64,000 bases of DNA from Cytophaga sp. FL35 (GCF_014349235.1 NZ_JACSOH010000002.1:1-64000); one strand, 5' to 3'. Numbered from the stretch's first letter, positions 46,801 through 55,320 are shown. The notes: generated from the letters alone by a model not told the origin. Numbers and translations are program-made.

Positions 46801-48036
46801 AATGTTAGCTGGGTTGTAATTATTGGCGTTATTACGGGGCAATTGATTAGGCTGCCCACCTGTATTCAAATTGAAAAAACCACCTGGGGCGTTACTATTT
46901 ATTCTGGTTTTCCGATCTTCAGGGTTGCTGGTCAAGGGGTCATATTCCCCTAAATCCTGAATACCTACAATATTGCGCACGTTAAGAGTTTGTTGGCTTC
47001 TATTGGTTACCCAAACCTCGAGACGCGTTATTTGCACTTGACTGCGGATGTATGGGTAACTTGCCAAAGCGTCATCATAATTATCCCTGAAATACTGCGC
47101 TAAAAAGAAATGCCGGTCCTCATCGTAATCCAAAGCCGTTACGGAAAACTCACTTACCGTACCACCTCCCTGAGCTACTACCGTATTATTTTGTGATTGC
47201 TGCTGGGAAAAAACTGCGGTTACGGTTGTTTTTCCAAACTGCAACTGGGTCTTTACACCAAATAAACTTTGTGAACCCTGAATTAGGGAACTGTTCAAGG
47301 GCATAGAAATATTACCTACCTCTATAGACCTAATAATATCATCCTCTGTGGGGGTATAATCCAGTTTTACAATATTCTGAAAATCAAAAGTAGCCTCTGT
47401 ATCATAATTTGCGGTGACCTGAAGTCTTTCCCCTATTTTACCCAACATACTTAGGCTAATACGTTGATCAAAATCAAAAGAGGTATTGGTCCTATTTCTT
47501 GGAGAAAGAGAGGGATTGTCATTTTTCTGCCAAATTACTCCCAAATCCATGGCAACGGAACCTTGCGGAATAACTTCTATGGTATTGCCTCCAAAAACGG
47601 ATTGAAAGAAATCATTGTTTACGTAGAAATTGGGCAACAAGTTTTTTCGGGCTTCTTCGCTTCCTTCCTTTTTACCGGAATAGGCATCGGATTTTTCCTT
47701 AAAATAATCCTTAATGCCCTGTTGTTCTACCAAATTATAATATTGCTCCGGAGTAAGGATAATGGGATAGCCAATATCAAAATCACCTACCTTTTCAGAA
47801 TAGATGTACATTTTTAGTTGTGGGTCGTAAACGTACTTGGATACAATGCTCTCAGGGTTCTGCATACGGAGTCTCCCCAAAGAAAACCCTGTCTTGACAG
47901 AATCTACCTGTTGCTCATCGCCCTGCTCATTTTCCGTTTCCTGTGCCCAAAGAGCACCTGAAGAAAGCAAGAAAATTGAGAATAGGAGAGTAAGCTTAAA
48001 TGGTAATTTAAGAATTAGTTCGGCCCCTGTTTTCAA
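40843..48036 (-). CDS. sprA: SprA, type IX secretion translocon barrel
   Basis: A 2397-aa outer membrane protein, the giant 36-strand beta-barrel through which type IX cargo leaves the cell. A signal peptide (about 12-31, ending ALWAQ) leads to SprA N-terminal domain sequence (SPRNRTNTSFDFDQRISLSMLG-like region, about 180-200; repeated TVEGFNITGYQP/YTVNYQAGTVQIL motifs). Long alternation of strands continues to the final GFTLRYNFGN. Length is within the family range (2300-2500 aa). No ATG is near the N-terminus; the frame begins with TTG at 48036, five bases after the ruvA stop, so TTG is likely the start. It is the largest gene here and essential for export of the adhesin at 6758. Confidence 0.96.
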   Translation of the reverse strand: MKTGAELILKLPFKLTLLFSIFLLSSGALWAQETENEQGDEQQVDSVKTGFSLGRLRMQNPESIVSKYVYDPQLKMYIYSEKVGDFDIGYPIILTPEQYYNLVEQQGIKDYFKEKSDAYSGKKEGSEEARKNLLPNFYVNNDFFQSVFGGNTIEVIPQGSVAMDLGVIWQKNDNPSLSPRNRTNTSFDFDQRISLSMLGKIGERLQVTANYDTEATFDFQNIVKLDYTPTEDDIIRSIEVGNISMPLNSSLIQGSQSLFGVKTQLQFGKTTVTAVFSQQQSQNNTVVAQGGGTVSEFSVTALDYDEDRHFFLAQYFRDNYDDALASYPYIRSQVQITRLEVWVTNRSQQTLNVRNIVGIQDLGEYDPLTSNPEDRKTRINSNAPGGFFNLNTGGQPNQLPRNNANNYNPANIGQAGAALNDNIRDVATVEEGFNITGYQPNQGFDYAFLENARKLEQGRDYTFNTQLGYVSLNQRLSNDEILAVAFQYTYNGNVYQVGEFANGGLDATTVSGTVGNQIIDNNTLVLKLLKSNITNVSDPIWDLMMKNIYATGAFRLSQEDFKMNILYSNPTPRNYITPIDESTWPDGLQDKILLNVFNFDRLNAYNDVQPGGDGFFDFISGLTVDTQNGQIIFTKVEPFGEYLFEQLGGGDYNTANSYNPNQERYVFRDMYELTKAAALQDPEKNKFLLKGRYKSEGSNGIPIGAFNVPRGSVRVTAGGRQLQEGIDYTVNYQAGTVQILDPSLEASNVPINISVENNAVFGQQTRRFTGVNVEHQFNKNFVLGATLLNLNERPLTQKSNFGVEPVNNTIFGINGNFSTEVPFLTRMVNKLPNIDTDVPSNVSVRGEVAWLKPNSPKNADFQGETTTYLDDFEGSQSLIDIRSALGWTMASVPVEFLDNPTQKGLETGFTRAKLAWYTIDPVFYTNQRPAGMSDSDLSSNATRRIFVDEVFPKVEIAQGQTRQQTTLDLAYYPTQKGPYNANDNFDTANPNEKWGGIMRSLSSTNFEQANVEFVQFWVMDPYLDGDATSTGELVLNFGNISEDILADGLKQYENGLPVNGEGSTKPADPVWGPVPATQALVYAFDVNEGARAQQDLGFDGLDDQNEAAIYGTSNGDDPALDNYEYFLQRDGGVLNRYLNFNNPQGNSPVQVTNDNRGSTTLPDVEDVDRDLTMNTVNSYYEYRIPIKPNTNINDLYVTDIRDSLVLSGNRIPDGSTVRTRWIQYKIPLSDFTDAVGGITDFRSISTMRMYLTGFNSDVLLRFATMDLVRGDWRTYVKSLDPDDPNVGDDATTVDVNAVNIQENENRTPIPYVLPPGVRREQLNNNNTIIQQNEQSLSLVVENLESQDSRGVFKNLNIDIRQYEKLKMFMHAEKILESDIYDVESPLVGFLRIGTDFSENFYQLELPLEFTPFTANSEGAIWPENNEMEVILADLNKVKSVWIAGDDLNEIRYFEVVDGEVVPVGEFAPRTPGRLRIGIRGNPSLGSIRSMMVGVKNTSNFPARGEVWFNELRLAGLDNNGGWAAIAAIDANVADFANVSATGSTSTSGFGSIDQMPNERAREDAISYDLVTNVNVGQLLPKDWNIQIPFNYGVSETLITPEFDPVYDDLKLQDRIDAAETEEAADDIQTQAEDYTKRTSINLIGVRKDRGEEADANFYDIENFTFNYSYNETNHRDFEIAALEDRSVVAGLLYNHNFEPVEVAPFAKNDSLFTGKYLQWLKELNLNLLPTSVSVNSNFDRQFNQQRFRDVVEEGVDKLELPTLRQRNYLFNWQYAVNYSLTKSLRLNMSASNNHIVRNYLEDPNDPNSEIDQTLGLWDGFWDLGQPNRHAQQLEVNYELPFSKIPILDFISSQYSYTSNFDWQRGGDALNLAIQEQRNAAGVVSVNTVQNASTHNLTANLNMQKFYDMIGLKKRDGKSKASAAPIRKDKAGNPVKGGEKTPKKTSGLFNTFVDVVTMVKRLNVNYNESSGKVLPGYTQSVGFVGSLRPSLGFVFGSQSDVRFNAARKGWLIDFNEFNEQYIENVNKQLNITATAQPFKDLTIDLSADRQYSSSYQENYDVDLWADNRLPLGNEYGNFSISTSMIGTVFGKSDEFDSETFQKFKENRITIANRLVSDRGETLGDVDEEGFPQRYGKTQQDVLLPAFFAAYTGQDAERVNLDAFRQIPIPNWNLKYTGLMRNKWFKKKFQRFSLSHGYRAAYSINSFQTNLEKVQLIKEGNSPVNPENGDVMPDLILNNVVLNDEFNPLVRLDFEMKNSVSVLAEMRTSRIMALSFDNNLMTETNGSEYTVGLGYRFKDVKFVTNIGGNKTRLKGDLNLKADMTLRDNITIIRNLDIDNNQVTSGQNLLSVKFTADYALTKNLNALFFYDHSFSKFAVSTAFPQTTINSGFTLRYNFGN

Positions 48037-48041
48037 ACTTG

Positions 48042-48623
48042 TTACAAATTTTTAAGCGCAAGTTTTATAATGTTCTCCACGCTAAGAGAAGGATCTTGCC
48101 CGAGCACTTTGTCCACTACCTTTTCGGCAGCTCTTCTTGCAAAGCCAAGAACCTCTAAAGCAGATAACGCTTCTTCTTTATTTGTATTGTTTGTTGGTGC
48201 GGAAACTTCACCAATATCGTAAACTTTAAGAATTTTGTCTTTAAGGTCCAGAATTACGCGTTGAGCGGTTTTAGCTCCTATCCCCTTAATAGACTGTATG
48301 GAAGCCACATCTCCATTGGCAATGGCATCCCTAATTTGTGGGGGTTCCATAGAAGATAACATAGTTCGGGCAATGCTGGAGCCAATGCCCGAAACCGATA
48401 TCAGTAAACGAAATATTTCCCTTTCCGATTTCTGGGCAAAACCAAAAAGGGTATGTGCATCTTCCTTAACCTGTAAATGTGTAAAAAGTTGAATACTTTC
48501 CGAATCCGATAGATTAGAAAATGTGTGTAGCGATATATTCACAAAATAACCTACTCCACCGCATTCAATAACTACATACGTTGGAGTCTTTTCTACCAGT
48601 TTTCCTTTAAGGTGGTGAATCAT
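48042..48623 (-). CDS. ruvA: Holliday junction branch migration protein RuvA
   Basis: A 193-aa protein that binds four-way junctions with RuvB. The start MIHHLKGKLVEKTPTYVVIECGGVGY is the OB-fold domain (1-65), followed by helix-hairpin-helix motifs (about 70-140, SVSGIGSSIARTMLS and SIKGIGAKTAQRVILDLKDK) and the C-terminal UBA-like domain (about 150-193). I use the ATG at 48623; an upstream in-frame start would overlap maeB and add a Lys-rich, unrelated tail. RuvB is encoded 8 kb away in this window. Confidence 0.95.
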   Translation of the reverse strand: MIHHLKGKLVEKTPTYVVIECGGVGYFVNISLHTFSNLSDSESIQLFTHLQVKEDAHTLFGFAQKSEREIFRLLISVSGIGSSIARTMLSSMEPPQIRDAIANGDVASIQSIKGIGAKTAQRVILDLKDKILKVYDIGEVSAPTNNTNKEEALSALEVLGFARRAAEKVVDKVLGQDPSLSVENIIKLALKNL

Positions 48624-48639
48624 ATTCGCTATTCTACTT

Positions 48640-50934
48640 TTAGTTGGTTGCCTTTGCTTTTTTTCTCTTTTCCCTTTCTTGGGCATCTATTACGGCAACA
48701 GCCGTCATGTTCACCATTTCATCTACACTGGCACCCAATTGCAAAATGTGAACAGACTTACGCAATCCCACCATGATCGGACCAATAGAATCTGCCTTGT
48801 TTAATTCCTTTAATAGTTTGTAAGTGATATTTGCAGATTCTAGATTAGGGAAAATTAGGGTATTTACCTTTTTTCCTGCAAGCTTAGAGAATGGAAATTG
48901 GCTTTGTAGCAATTCTTTATTTAAAGCGAAATCTGTTTGAATTTCACCATCCACCACCAACTTTGGATTGCTTTCATGAAGGATACTTACCGCATCTCTC
49001 ACCTTTTTTGCGTTTTGATGTGAAGAAGATCCGTAGTTTGCATAAGATAGAAGCGCCATAACCGGGTCAAAGCCAAATGTACTGGCCACATTGGCGGTGT
49101 TTAAGGCAATTTCTGCCAATTCCTCTGCATTGGGGTCTATATTAATGGAGGTATCCGCTAAAAACAAAGGCCCCATATCGGTTATCATAATATTGACCGT
49201 CGCAGCTTTTTTCACATTTGCCGCCCTACCAATAACTTCAAAAATGGGTTTCACTACAGTTGGATATGCCCGTGAATATCCTGATATCATACCATCGGCA
49301 TCCCCTTCCAATACCATCATGGCACCAAAATAATTACGCTCTCGCATTTTTATCTTTGAACTGTACAATGTAGTTCCGCTACGCTTTCTACTTTCCCAAA
49401 ATTTAGTCGCGTACCTAATATGCTTTTCATCAAACTCTTGGGATGTAGGGTCAAGAATGGGTATATCCGCATCAAACTCCAACTCTTTTTTAAGTTCAAG
49501 AACTACTTCCTTTTTACCCAAAAGAATGGGGTCTGCAATACCTTCTTCATAGACTATCTGTGCTGCCTTGAGCACATCTAAATGATCTGCCTCTGCAAAA
49601 ACAATACGCTTTTTATTACTTTTTGCCCGGTTGTGCAGTAAGCGCACCACCTTGTTATCACTCCCTGACCTTTGTAACAGCTCTTCCTTGTACTTTTCCC
49701 AATCTTCAATGGGCTGCTGGGCCACACCACTTTCTATAGCCGCTTTTGCAACTGCTGGCGGAATCTCAGCGATTAGCCTTGGATCAAATGGCTTTGGTAT
49801 TATATATTCACGATTGAAAGAAAGCCTGGTTTCCCCATATGCGATGTTTACCTGTTCCGGTACCGGCTGCTTGGCCAACTCTGCCAACGCTTTTACGGCT
49901 GCCATTTTCATCTCTTCGTTAATACCCGTAGCACGTACATCCAATGCTCCCCTAAAAATAAATGGAAAACCAAGAACGTTGTTCACCTGGTTTGGGTGGT
50001 CGGAGCGCCCCGTAGCCATTATAATATCCTTTCGGGTATCCAATGCCAAATCATAGGCAATTTCCGGGTTTGGATTTGCCATTGCAAAAACAATGGGGTT
50101 GTCTGCCATGGACAGCAACATTTCAGGAGAAACTATATCTGCTATGGACAGACCAATGAAAACGTCGGAATCCTTCATGGCCTCCTCCAGAGTTCTAATA
50201 TCCTTATCGGTTGCGAATTCCAATTTGGCGGCGGACAAGTTTTCCGCATCCTTACGGATGACTCCTTTACTGTCCAACATCACAATATTCTCTGCCTTAG
50301 CGCCAAATGCCTTGTACAATTTTGTACAAGAAACGGCAGCTGCACCGGCACCGCTAATCACAATCTGCACATCTTCCATTTTCTTATCCGCCAATTCCAA
50401 GGCATTTAATAAAGCGGCTGCAGATATGATGGCAGTTCCATGCTGATCATCATGCATGACAGGAATATCTAATTCTTCCTTTAATCTTCGTTCTATCTCA
50501 AAGGCTTCTGGTGCCTTTATATCCTCCAGGTTGATTCCCCCAAAAGTGGGAGCGATATTTTTCACCGTACGAACAAACTCATCTACATCTTCCGTATCCA
50601 CTTCAATATCGATCCCGTCAATATCCGCAAAAATCTTGAACAATAGGCCTTTTCCCTCCATCACCGGTTTAGAAGCCTCAGGCCCTATATTCCCGAGACC
50701 TAAAACAGCAGTACCGTTAGAAATAACGGCTACCAAATTTCCTTTGGAGGTATATTTATAAGCATTGGATTTATCCTTTTCTATCTCCAGACAAGGTTCC
50801 GCAACCCCAGGTGAATAGGCCAACGCCAAGTCTCTTTGCGTAGCGTAGGGTTTGGTTGGTACAATCTTAATTTTACCTGGCTGGGGCTTGGCGTGGTATA
50901 CCAAGGCTTCCCTTCTCTGCTTTTGCTTGCTCAT
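48640..50934 (-). CDS. maeB: NADP-dependent malic enzyme with phosphotransacetylase-like domain
   Basis: A 764-aa cytosolic enzyme that oxidatively decarboxylates malate to pyruvate. The N-terminal malic enzyme part (about 1-425) shows YSPGVAEPCLEI, NIGPEASKPVMEGKGLLFK, the metal site VMHDDQHGTAI and the nucleotide fold IVISGAGAAAVSC. The C-terminal part (about 430-764) is a phosphotransacetylase-like domain (RKRSGTTLYSSKIKMRERN, ANYGSSSHQNAKKVRDAV), usually regulatory. Length equals the MaeB type. A perfect -7 box and a true AAAGGAG ribosome binding site precede the ATG. First gene of the block with ruvA and sprA. Confidence 0.95.
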   Translation of the reverse strand: MSKQKQRREALVYHAKPQPGKIKIVPTKPYATQRDLALAYSPGVAEPCLEIEKDKSNAYKYTSKGNLVAVISNGTAVLGLGNIGPEASKPVMEGKGLLFKIFADIDGIDIEVDTEDVDEFVRTVKNIAPTFGGINLEDIKAPEAFEIERRLKEELDIPVMHDDQHGTAIISAAALLNALELADKKMEDVQIVISGAGAAAVSCTKLYKAFGAKAENIVMLDSKGVIRKDAENLSAAKLEFATDKDIRTLEEAMKDSDVFIGLSIADIVSPEMLLSMADNPIVFAMANPNPEIAYDLALDTRKDIIMATGRSDHPNQVNNVLGFPFIFRGALDVRATGINEEMKMAAVKALAELAKQPVPEQVNIAYGETRLSFNREYIIPKPFDPRLIAEIPPAVAKAAIESGVAQQPIEDWEKYKEELLQRSGSDNKVVRLLHNRAKSNKKRIVFAEADHLDVLKAAQIVYEEGIADPILLGKKEVVLELKKELEFDADIPILDPTSQEFDEKHIRYATKFWESRKRSGTTLYSSKIKMRERNYFGAMMVLEGDADGMISGYSRAYPTVVKPIFEVIGRAANVKKAATVNIMITDMGPLFLADTSINIDPNAEELAEIALNTANVASTFGFDPVMALLSYANYGSSSHQNAKKVRDAVSILHESNPKLVVDGEIQTDFALNKELLQSQFPFSKLAGKKVNTLIFPNLESANITYKLLKELNKADSIGPIMVGLRKSVHILQLGASVDEMVNMTAVAVIDAQEREKRKKAKATN

Positions 50935-50940
50935 AGTGTT

Positions 50941-50961
50941 CTCCTTTGTAGACCAAATTTA
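50941..50961 (-). promoter_or_regulatory. -7 box and ribosome binding site of maeB
   Basis: Minus strand carries TAAATTTG (50961-50954, perfect TAnnTTTG) and then AAAGGAG (50947-50941), six bases before the ATG. A good Shine-Dalgarno site is unusual here, where most genes have none, and hints at strong translation. Confidence 0.55.
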
Positions 50962-51052
50962 ACAGTATTCTCTTGAAAACATAGAAAAAGATGCAGGACT
51001 TATTATCCCCTAAATTGATTTTTTAAAATGGGAAAATGAAAAAATCAGAATG

Positions 51053-51094
51053 GGGTCCAAAGAAAAGAGCGGGAACAAAAATGGTACCCGCTCT
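51053..51094 (-). terminator. Terminator of the sugar porter gene
   Basis: AGAGCGGG (51066-51073) pairs with CCCGCTCT (51087-51094); on the minus strand the hairpin is followed by tttctttgg. The T tail is imperfect. Confidence 0.65.
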
Positions 51095-51111
51095 AAACAA
51101 ACAACTTAACT

Positions 51112-52563
51112 CTAAATTATAATTTTTTCTTCGTCTTTGGGAATACGCAACCTCATGGCCAAAATTGCCGCAATTATGAAAAACACCCCTCCAAAAAGGA
51201 TGGCGTTAACAGCACTGTTCCCCAAAAAGTTTTTTATAATAAAACCAAAGGATACCGTTTGAATTAGCATGGGAATAACAATCATCATATTTACGATTCC
51301 CATGTATACACCCCTTCTGTCTTCGGGAATTACCTTAGATACCATAGCATATGGAATCCCCATCATTGCCGCCCAGCCGATACCGAACAAAATCATAGGA
51401 GCCAATAACCCGTATTGGTTGTTAATATAGGGCATACTCAACATGGCAATTCCTGTGAGTATCAAACTGCAGACATAAACCAACTTTGAGCTATATTTTC
51501 TTGCAATAGGCACCAACAATAATGCAACTAGCATGGTGACCAAATTATAAGTCCCGTTCATTAAACCAGTTTGCGCCAATGCTTGTTCCGATAGGTTTTG
51601 AATATTCTGGGCAAAAGCCATATCCCCGGTTCCTACAACCCCACCAGAATTACAGGCTGCCATAATAGATTCAAATTTTTCATTATCCTCCGTACTGATG
51701 CCGTACATGCTTGAACGCAGCATGGGAGTAATAAACTGCCAATAGACAAAGAGGGCATACCACTGAAAAAGATAAACCCCGGCCAATCTCCACATAAGCT
51801 TAGGCATGTCTCCGATGGCATTGAATATTTCCGCAAAAGGAGCAATCATTCTGGCAACCAGTGATTTCTTGGAGTGTTCTTGAATATGTGCAATTTCTTC
51901 TTCGGAAGGTGCAATTTCCGGCGTTTTGTAAACAGACCATAAGATAGTCCCCAAAGAGGCAACCGCTCCCAAAAAGAAGGAGTAATACACCCAAGTAGGA
52001 ATTGCCGAAACCGTTTCAGTAGTTGTTGAACAAAGACTACCAGCTTCCAAAGCTACTCCAAACCAATCCTGAAAAAGAAAAAGTGAAAAGTTGGCCAAGG
52101 TAATACCTGCGCCAACGAACAGACTTTGCATCTGAAAACCATAGGTAAGCTGATGGTCCGGCAGCTTATCCCCAACAAAGGCCCTATAGGGTTCCATTGC
52201 GGTATTATTGGCCGCATCCAGAATCCAAAGAAGCCCTACTGCAAACCATAAATGGGAACTATAAGGAAAAGCAAAAAGACAAATACTGGCGGTAATCGCA
52301 CCTATGAGGAAGAAAGGTTTTCTACGGCCCCATCGCGGAGACCATGTTTTGTCCGATATGGCCCCTATAATCGGTTGTATGAGCAAGCCGGTAACAGGAC
52401 CTGCCAAATTTAACAGAGGCAGTTCCTCATGATGGGCACCTAAAAAAGAGAATATAGGATTAACGGCAGTTTGTTGTAGACCAAAACTGAACTGGATTCC
52501 AAAGAAACCTACATTCATGTTCCAAATCTGCCAAAAACTTAAGGCTGGCTTTTTAATTTTCAT
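51112..52563 (-). CDS. MFS sugar transporter of the SLC45/GPH-like type
   Basis: A 483-aa inner membrane protein with about twelve helices. Between helices 2 and 3 lies SDKTWSPRWGRRKPFFLIG, the RWGRRKP motif of the SLC45/plant sucrose-porter branch; the N-terminal LSFWQIWNMNVGFFGIQFSFGLQ is also typical. A central loop (about 215-245) is Glu-rich. It lies 116 bp downstream of sucrose phosphorylase on the same strand, so a proton-coupled sucrose (or related alpha-glucoside) uptake role is the natural inference. Substrate not shown by sequence alone. Confidence 0.85.
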   Translation of the reverse strand: MKIKKPALSFWQIWNMNVGFFGIQFSFGLQQTAVNPIFSFLGAHHEELPLLNLAGPVTGLLIQPIIGAISDKTWSPRWGRRKPFFLIGAITASICLFAFPYSSHLWFAVGLLWILDAANNTAMEPYRAFVGDKLPDHQLTYGFQMQSLFVGAGITLANFSLFLFQDWFGVALEAGSLCSTTTETVSAIPTWVYYSFFLGAVASLGTILWSVYKTPEIAPSEEEIAHIQEHSKKSLVARMIAPFAEIFNAIGDMPKLMWRLAGVYLFQWYALFVYWQFITPMLRSSMYGISTEDNEKFESIMAACNSGGVVGTGDMAFAQNIQNLSEQALAQTGLMNGTYNLVTMLVALLLVPIARKYSSKLVYVCSLILTGIAMLSMPYINNQYGLLAPMILFGIGWAAMMGIPYAMVSKVIPEDRRGVYMGIVNMMIVIPMLIQTVSFGFIIKNFLGNSAVNAILFGGVFFIIAAILAMRLRIPKDEEKIII

Positions 52564-52679
52564 AAGATTGTAATCAAATCAATTAAATATGCCTAACAAG
52601 ATAGCGTTTTAACAGGTACGCCACTAGGCCTTCTACCTTCATACCATTATTTGCGTGAACTAAGTTCTTTCTTCAATAA

Positions 52680-54140
52680 CTAAATAAAGTTCAATTTCTT
52701 TACTGATGAAGACTGGGAGTAATTTATTTCCACAACCATGTCCTCCAAATAAACTATTAGCTCTGCCCATTCCTTTCCGTTAAGCCATTTAAGATGAAGA
52801 ATATTGGATGCTGTGTCCTTCACCTCAAAAATACCTTCAAAAGCTGGATGGGAATTTCTTAGTTCTATGAGTTTTTTGAAATTTTGAAAGAAGGGAGAAT
52901 CAATGCGTTGATCAATTTCCTCCAACGTATAAAAATGACGGTTAATATCACGACCTACATTGGTTTCCTTTAAAAGTTCCATATCATTTTCACCCGCTAG
53001 CAAGCCCACGTAATAAACTTGGGGTACACCGGGAACAAAAAACTGAATGCACCGCGCTATAAGATACTCCTTTTCCTTTCTGCCCAAGGCCTCAAAATAG
53101 GTACTGTTCACTTGGTACAGATCCAAATTGGAGGCAGCGGCACCAGTAGCTTTTCTACTAGTACCTTCACTATTTTCATGCATTTTTTCAACGATATCGC
53201 TAAGCGCGTCATCTTCGATCAATCCCGGTTTTCCATCTTCCGAAGCAACATCCACAATACCAATTCCGTCATGGGTGTCCAACACCGTGATTACATTTCT
53301 GGGAGAGACCGCTAACCAGTTTTTTAAATTACTTGCATTTTTGTTGAACAATGTATCAAGTACCAAAACAGGTAGCGCAAAATCATAAACATAATCTACT
53401 CTTTTCGCAATTTCTATCTGGGTCTGGTAAAAAGAATGAATCTCTACCAATACGGCGATTCCCTTTGCACGGGCCCTTTCCGTAATGGCCGATATAAACT
53501 CAAAAGTTTCATCGATCATAAAGCAGGAAGTTCCTGCTTTTTTAATGGCATAACCTGCTGCATCTAAGCGAATCATAGTAACACCGGAAGCCTCAAATGT
53601 TTGGAGTATGTTCTCTAAATACTCCTCCCCCTTTTTTGAAGTAACGTCTATGTCTATTTGATTGGAGGTAAAAGTGGTCCAAACATTCTTTTCCGCACCA
53701 TCTGCCAAAGTGAATTTAGTAAACGGTAGACCCGGTCTGGGCCTATAAATCTTGGCAATTTCTTCCTTGGATGCGCCATTTGGAAAAACCTTATCTTCCG
53801 TTAAGATCAACTCATTAAATTCAGACTTCTCCCCCTTTTCAAGGTAATCTTGGAATTGTTCCGATTCTGCCGAAATATGGTTTACAATTAAATCGGCCAT
53901 AATATCCACTTCTTCGCTTAATGATTTTAAGTCATTCCAATTTCCAAGTCTTGGATCTATCTGAGCATGGTTTTTTGGATCAAAGCCAGCATCTTCTCCA
54001 TCTATAGGATTGAAAAAGGGAAGAAGATGGACTCCCCCGAACAACCCTTGAAACTGATTTTGAATCAAGCTTTCTAAATCGGAAATATTCTCGCAGCCTA
54101 TTCGATCAACATAAGTGATCAATTGCACCTTGTTTTGCAT
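52680..54140 (-). CDS. Sucrose phosphorylase (GH13 subfamily 18 type)
   Basis: A 486-aa cytosolic enzyme that splits sucrose with phosphate to glucose 1-phosphate and fructose. The whole sequence follows the known Bifidobacterium enzyme: NKVQLITYVDRIG, GGVHLLPFFNPIDG-ED, FPNGAS, IYRPRPGLPFT, nucleophile Asp193 in MIRLDAAGYAIKK, acid/base Glu233 in VLVEIHSFY, transition-state Asp291 in VLDTHDGIG, and AAASNLDLYQVNSTYFEALG, VPQVYYVGLLAG. Each catalytic residue is one position later than in that enzyme. Related phosphorylases use other acceptors (sucrose 6'-phosphate, glucosylglycerate), so exact substrate is likely but not certain. Partner: the sugar porter downstream. Confidence 0.9.
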   Translation of the reverse strand: MQNKVQLITYVDRIGCENISDLESLIQNQFQGLFGGVHLLPFFNPIDGEDAGFDPKNHAQIDPRLGNWNDLKSLSEEVDIMADLIVNHISAESEQFQDYLEKGEKSEFNELILTEDKVFPNGASKEEIAKIYRPRPGLPFTKFTLADGAEKNVWTTFTSNQIDIDVTSKKGEEYLENILQTFEASGVTMIRLDAAGYAIKKAGTSCFMIDETFEFISAITERARAKGIAVLVEIHSFYQTQIEIAKRVDYVYDFALPVLVLDTLFNKNASNLKNWLAVSPRNVITVLDTHDGIGIVDVASEDGKPGLIEDDALSDIVEKMHENSEGTSRKATGAAASNLDLYQVNSTYFEALGRKEKEYLIARCIQFFVPGVPQVYYVGLLAGENDMELLKETNVGRDINRHFYTLEEIDQRIDSPFFQNFKKLIELRNSHPAFEGIFEVKDTASNILHLKWLNGKEWAELIVYLEDMVVEINYSQSSSVKKLNFI

Positions 54141-54383
54141 GTATGAAATTCGTAAAAGTTGAGCCTTTTGGGGTGAAAATAAAGCCGAAAATCATGGGAA
54201 TCCTTTAATTTTCAGCTACTCTAGAGCAAGTTAGAAAACTAAAAACGTAATACGAACAATTAAAAAAAGAAGATATTAACCGAAAACGTTAGAGGATAAA
54301 AAAACTTAATTTTTTGTCTATAATATGGAATAAAATGAGCTTATCAACTTATAAAACAGAGGGTTTTCAAGTATAATTTGCGA
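54141..54383. other. Intergenic region upstream of sucrose phosphorylase
   Basis: 243 AT-rich bases with no gene. The imperfect inverted repeat taaccgaaaacgtta (about 54278-54292) has TAAC/GTTA arms and might be an operator of a sugar-responsive regulator, but no regulator gene is adjacent. No clear terminator for queG is seen. Confidence 0.3.
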
Positions 54384-55304
54384 TTATTTCAGAAAATCGA
54401 TATTCCTTTTAAGACCTGAAAATTTAGTACGTTTTACTGCTGATTTTCTAAATACCTTTTTAAAAACATCCTCCGTAATTTCTTCCCAATCATTTTTGGT
54501 CATTTCCAACAAATCCGGATGCGGATTAAAAAGAGGTTCTTGATGCGGTTTTGAAAAACGGTTCCATGGACAAACATCTTGGCAAACATCACAACCAAAG
54601 GCCCAATCATCAAGTTTTCCTTGAAAAGAAGTAGGCAATTCATTTTTTAGTTCAATCGTAAGATAAGAAATGCATTTACTGCCATCTACAACATAAGGCT
54701 CCACAATGGCGCTTGTAGGGCAAGCATCAATACAGGCCGTACACGTACCGCAATGGTCGGTAACAGGTATATCACAATCCAACTCAAGGTCAACGATCAA
54801 CTCAGCTATAAAATAGAAGGAACCCACCTGCTGAGTCAATAAATTACTGTTTTTACCAATCCATCCCAATCCGCTTTTTGCCGCCCACGCCTTATCAAGA
54901 ACTGGGGCAGAGTCTACAAATGCCCTACCGTTCACTTCGCCAATTTCCTTAAAAATAAACTCTTGCAGCTGCTTAAGCTTACTTTTTATAACATGGTGGT
55001 AGTCCTGCCCATAAGCATACTTTGAGATTTTATAGGTTTCGGACGTTTGTTGTTCTTCCGGATAGTAATTGAGTAATAGGGAGATTACCGATTTTGCTCC
55101 ATCTACCAACAAACGAGGGTCTAGACGTTTGTCAAAATGATTGGCCATATAGCCCATTTCCCCGTGCATTTTCTTGTTCAGCCATTTTTCTAGGCGAGGT
55201 GCTTCCTCCTCAAGAAATTCCGCTTTGGAAATTCCGCAGGAAAGAAAACCTAGGCGTTGGGCTTCCTTCTTGATTATATTGCTATTAGTGGTTTTGGAAC
55301 TCAA
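54384..55304 (-). CDS. queG: Epoxyqueuosine reductase
   Basis: A 306-aa cobalamin-dependent iron-sulfur enzyme that reduces epoxyqueuosine to queuosine in tRNA. The catalytic region has [28 protein letters not shown] (Asp in VDSAP). Two 4Fe-4S sites are given by [12 protein letters not shown] and [13 protein letters not shown] plus KCISY. The frame has no ATG near the start: TTG codons occur at 55331 and 55304. The first lies in a TACCTTCG box that looks like the promoter's -7 element, so I choose the second, which gives the usual length and start ([20 protein letters not shown]). Confidence 0.93.
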   Translation of the reverse strand: MSSKTTNSNIIKKEAQRLGFLSCGISKAEFLEEEAPRLEKWLNKKMHGEMGYMANHFDKRLDPRLLVDGAKSVISLLLNYYPEEQQTSETYKISKYAYGQDYHHVIKSKLKQLQEFIFKEIGEVNGRAFVDSAPVLDKAWAAKSGLGWIGKNSNLLTQQVGSFYFIAELIVDLELDCDIPVTDHCGTCTACIDACPTSAIVEPYVVDGSKCISYLTIELKNELPTSFQGKLDDWAFGCDVCQDVCPWNRFSKPHQEPLFNPHPDLLEMTKNDWEEITEDVFKKVFRKSAVKRTKFSGLKRNIDFLK

Positions 55305-55320
55305 TTGGATTAATTTAAAA

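Noticed and set aside
54278-54292. taaccgaaaacgtta as a LacI-family operator for sucrose genes
   Set aside because: Only four-base arms, AT-rich surroundings and no regulator gene nearby; kept as a note, not as a call.
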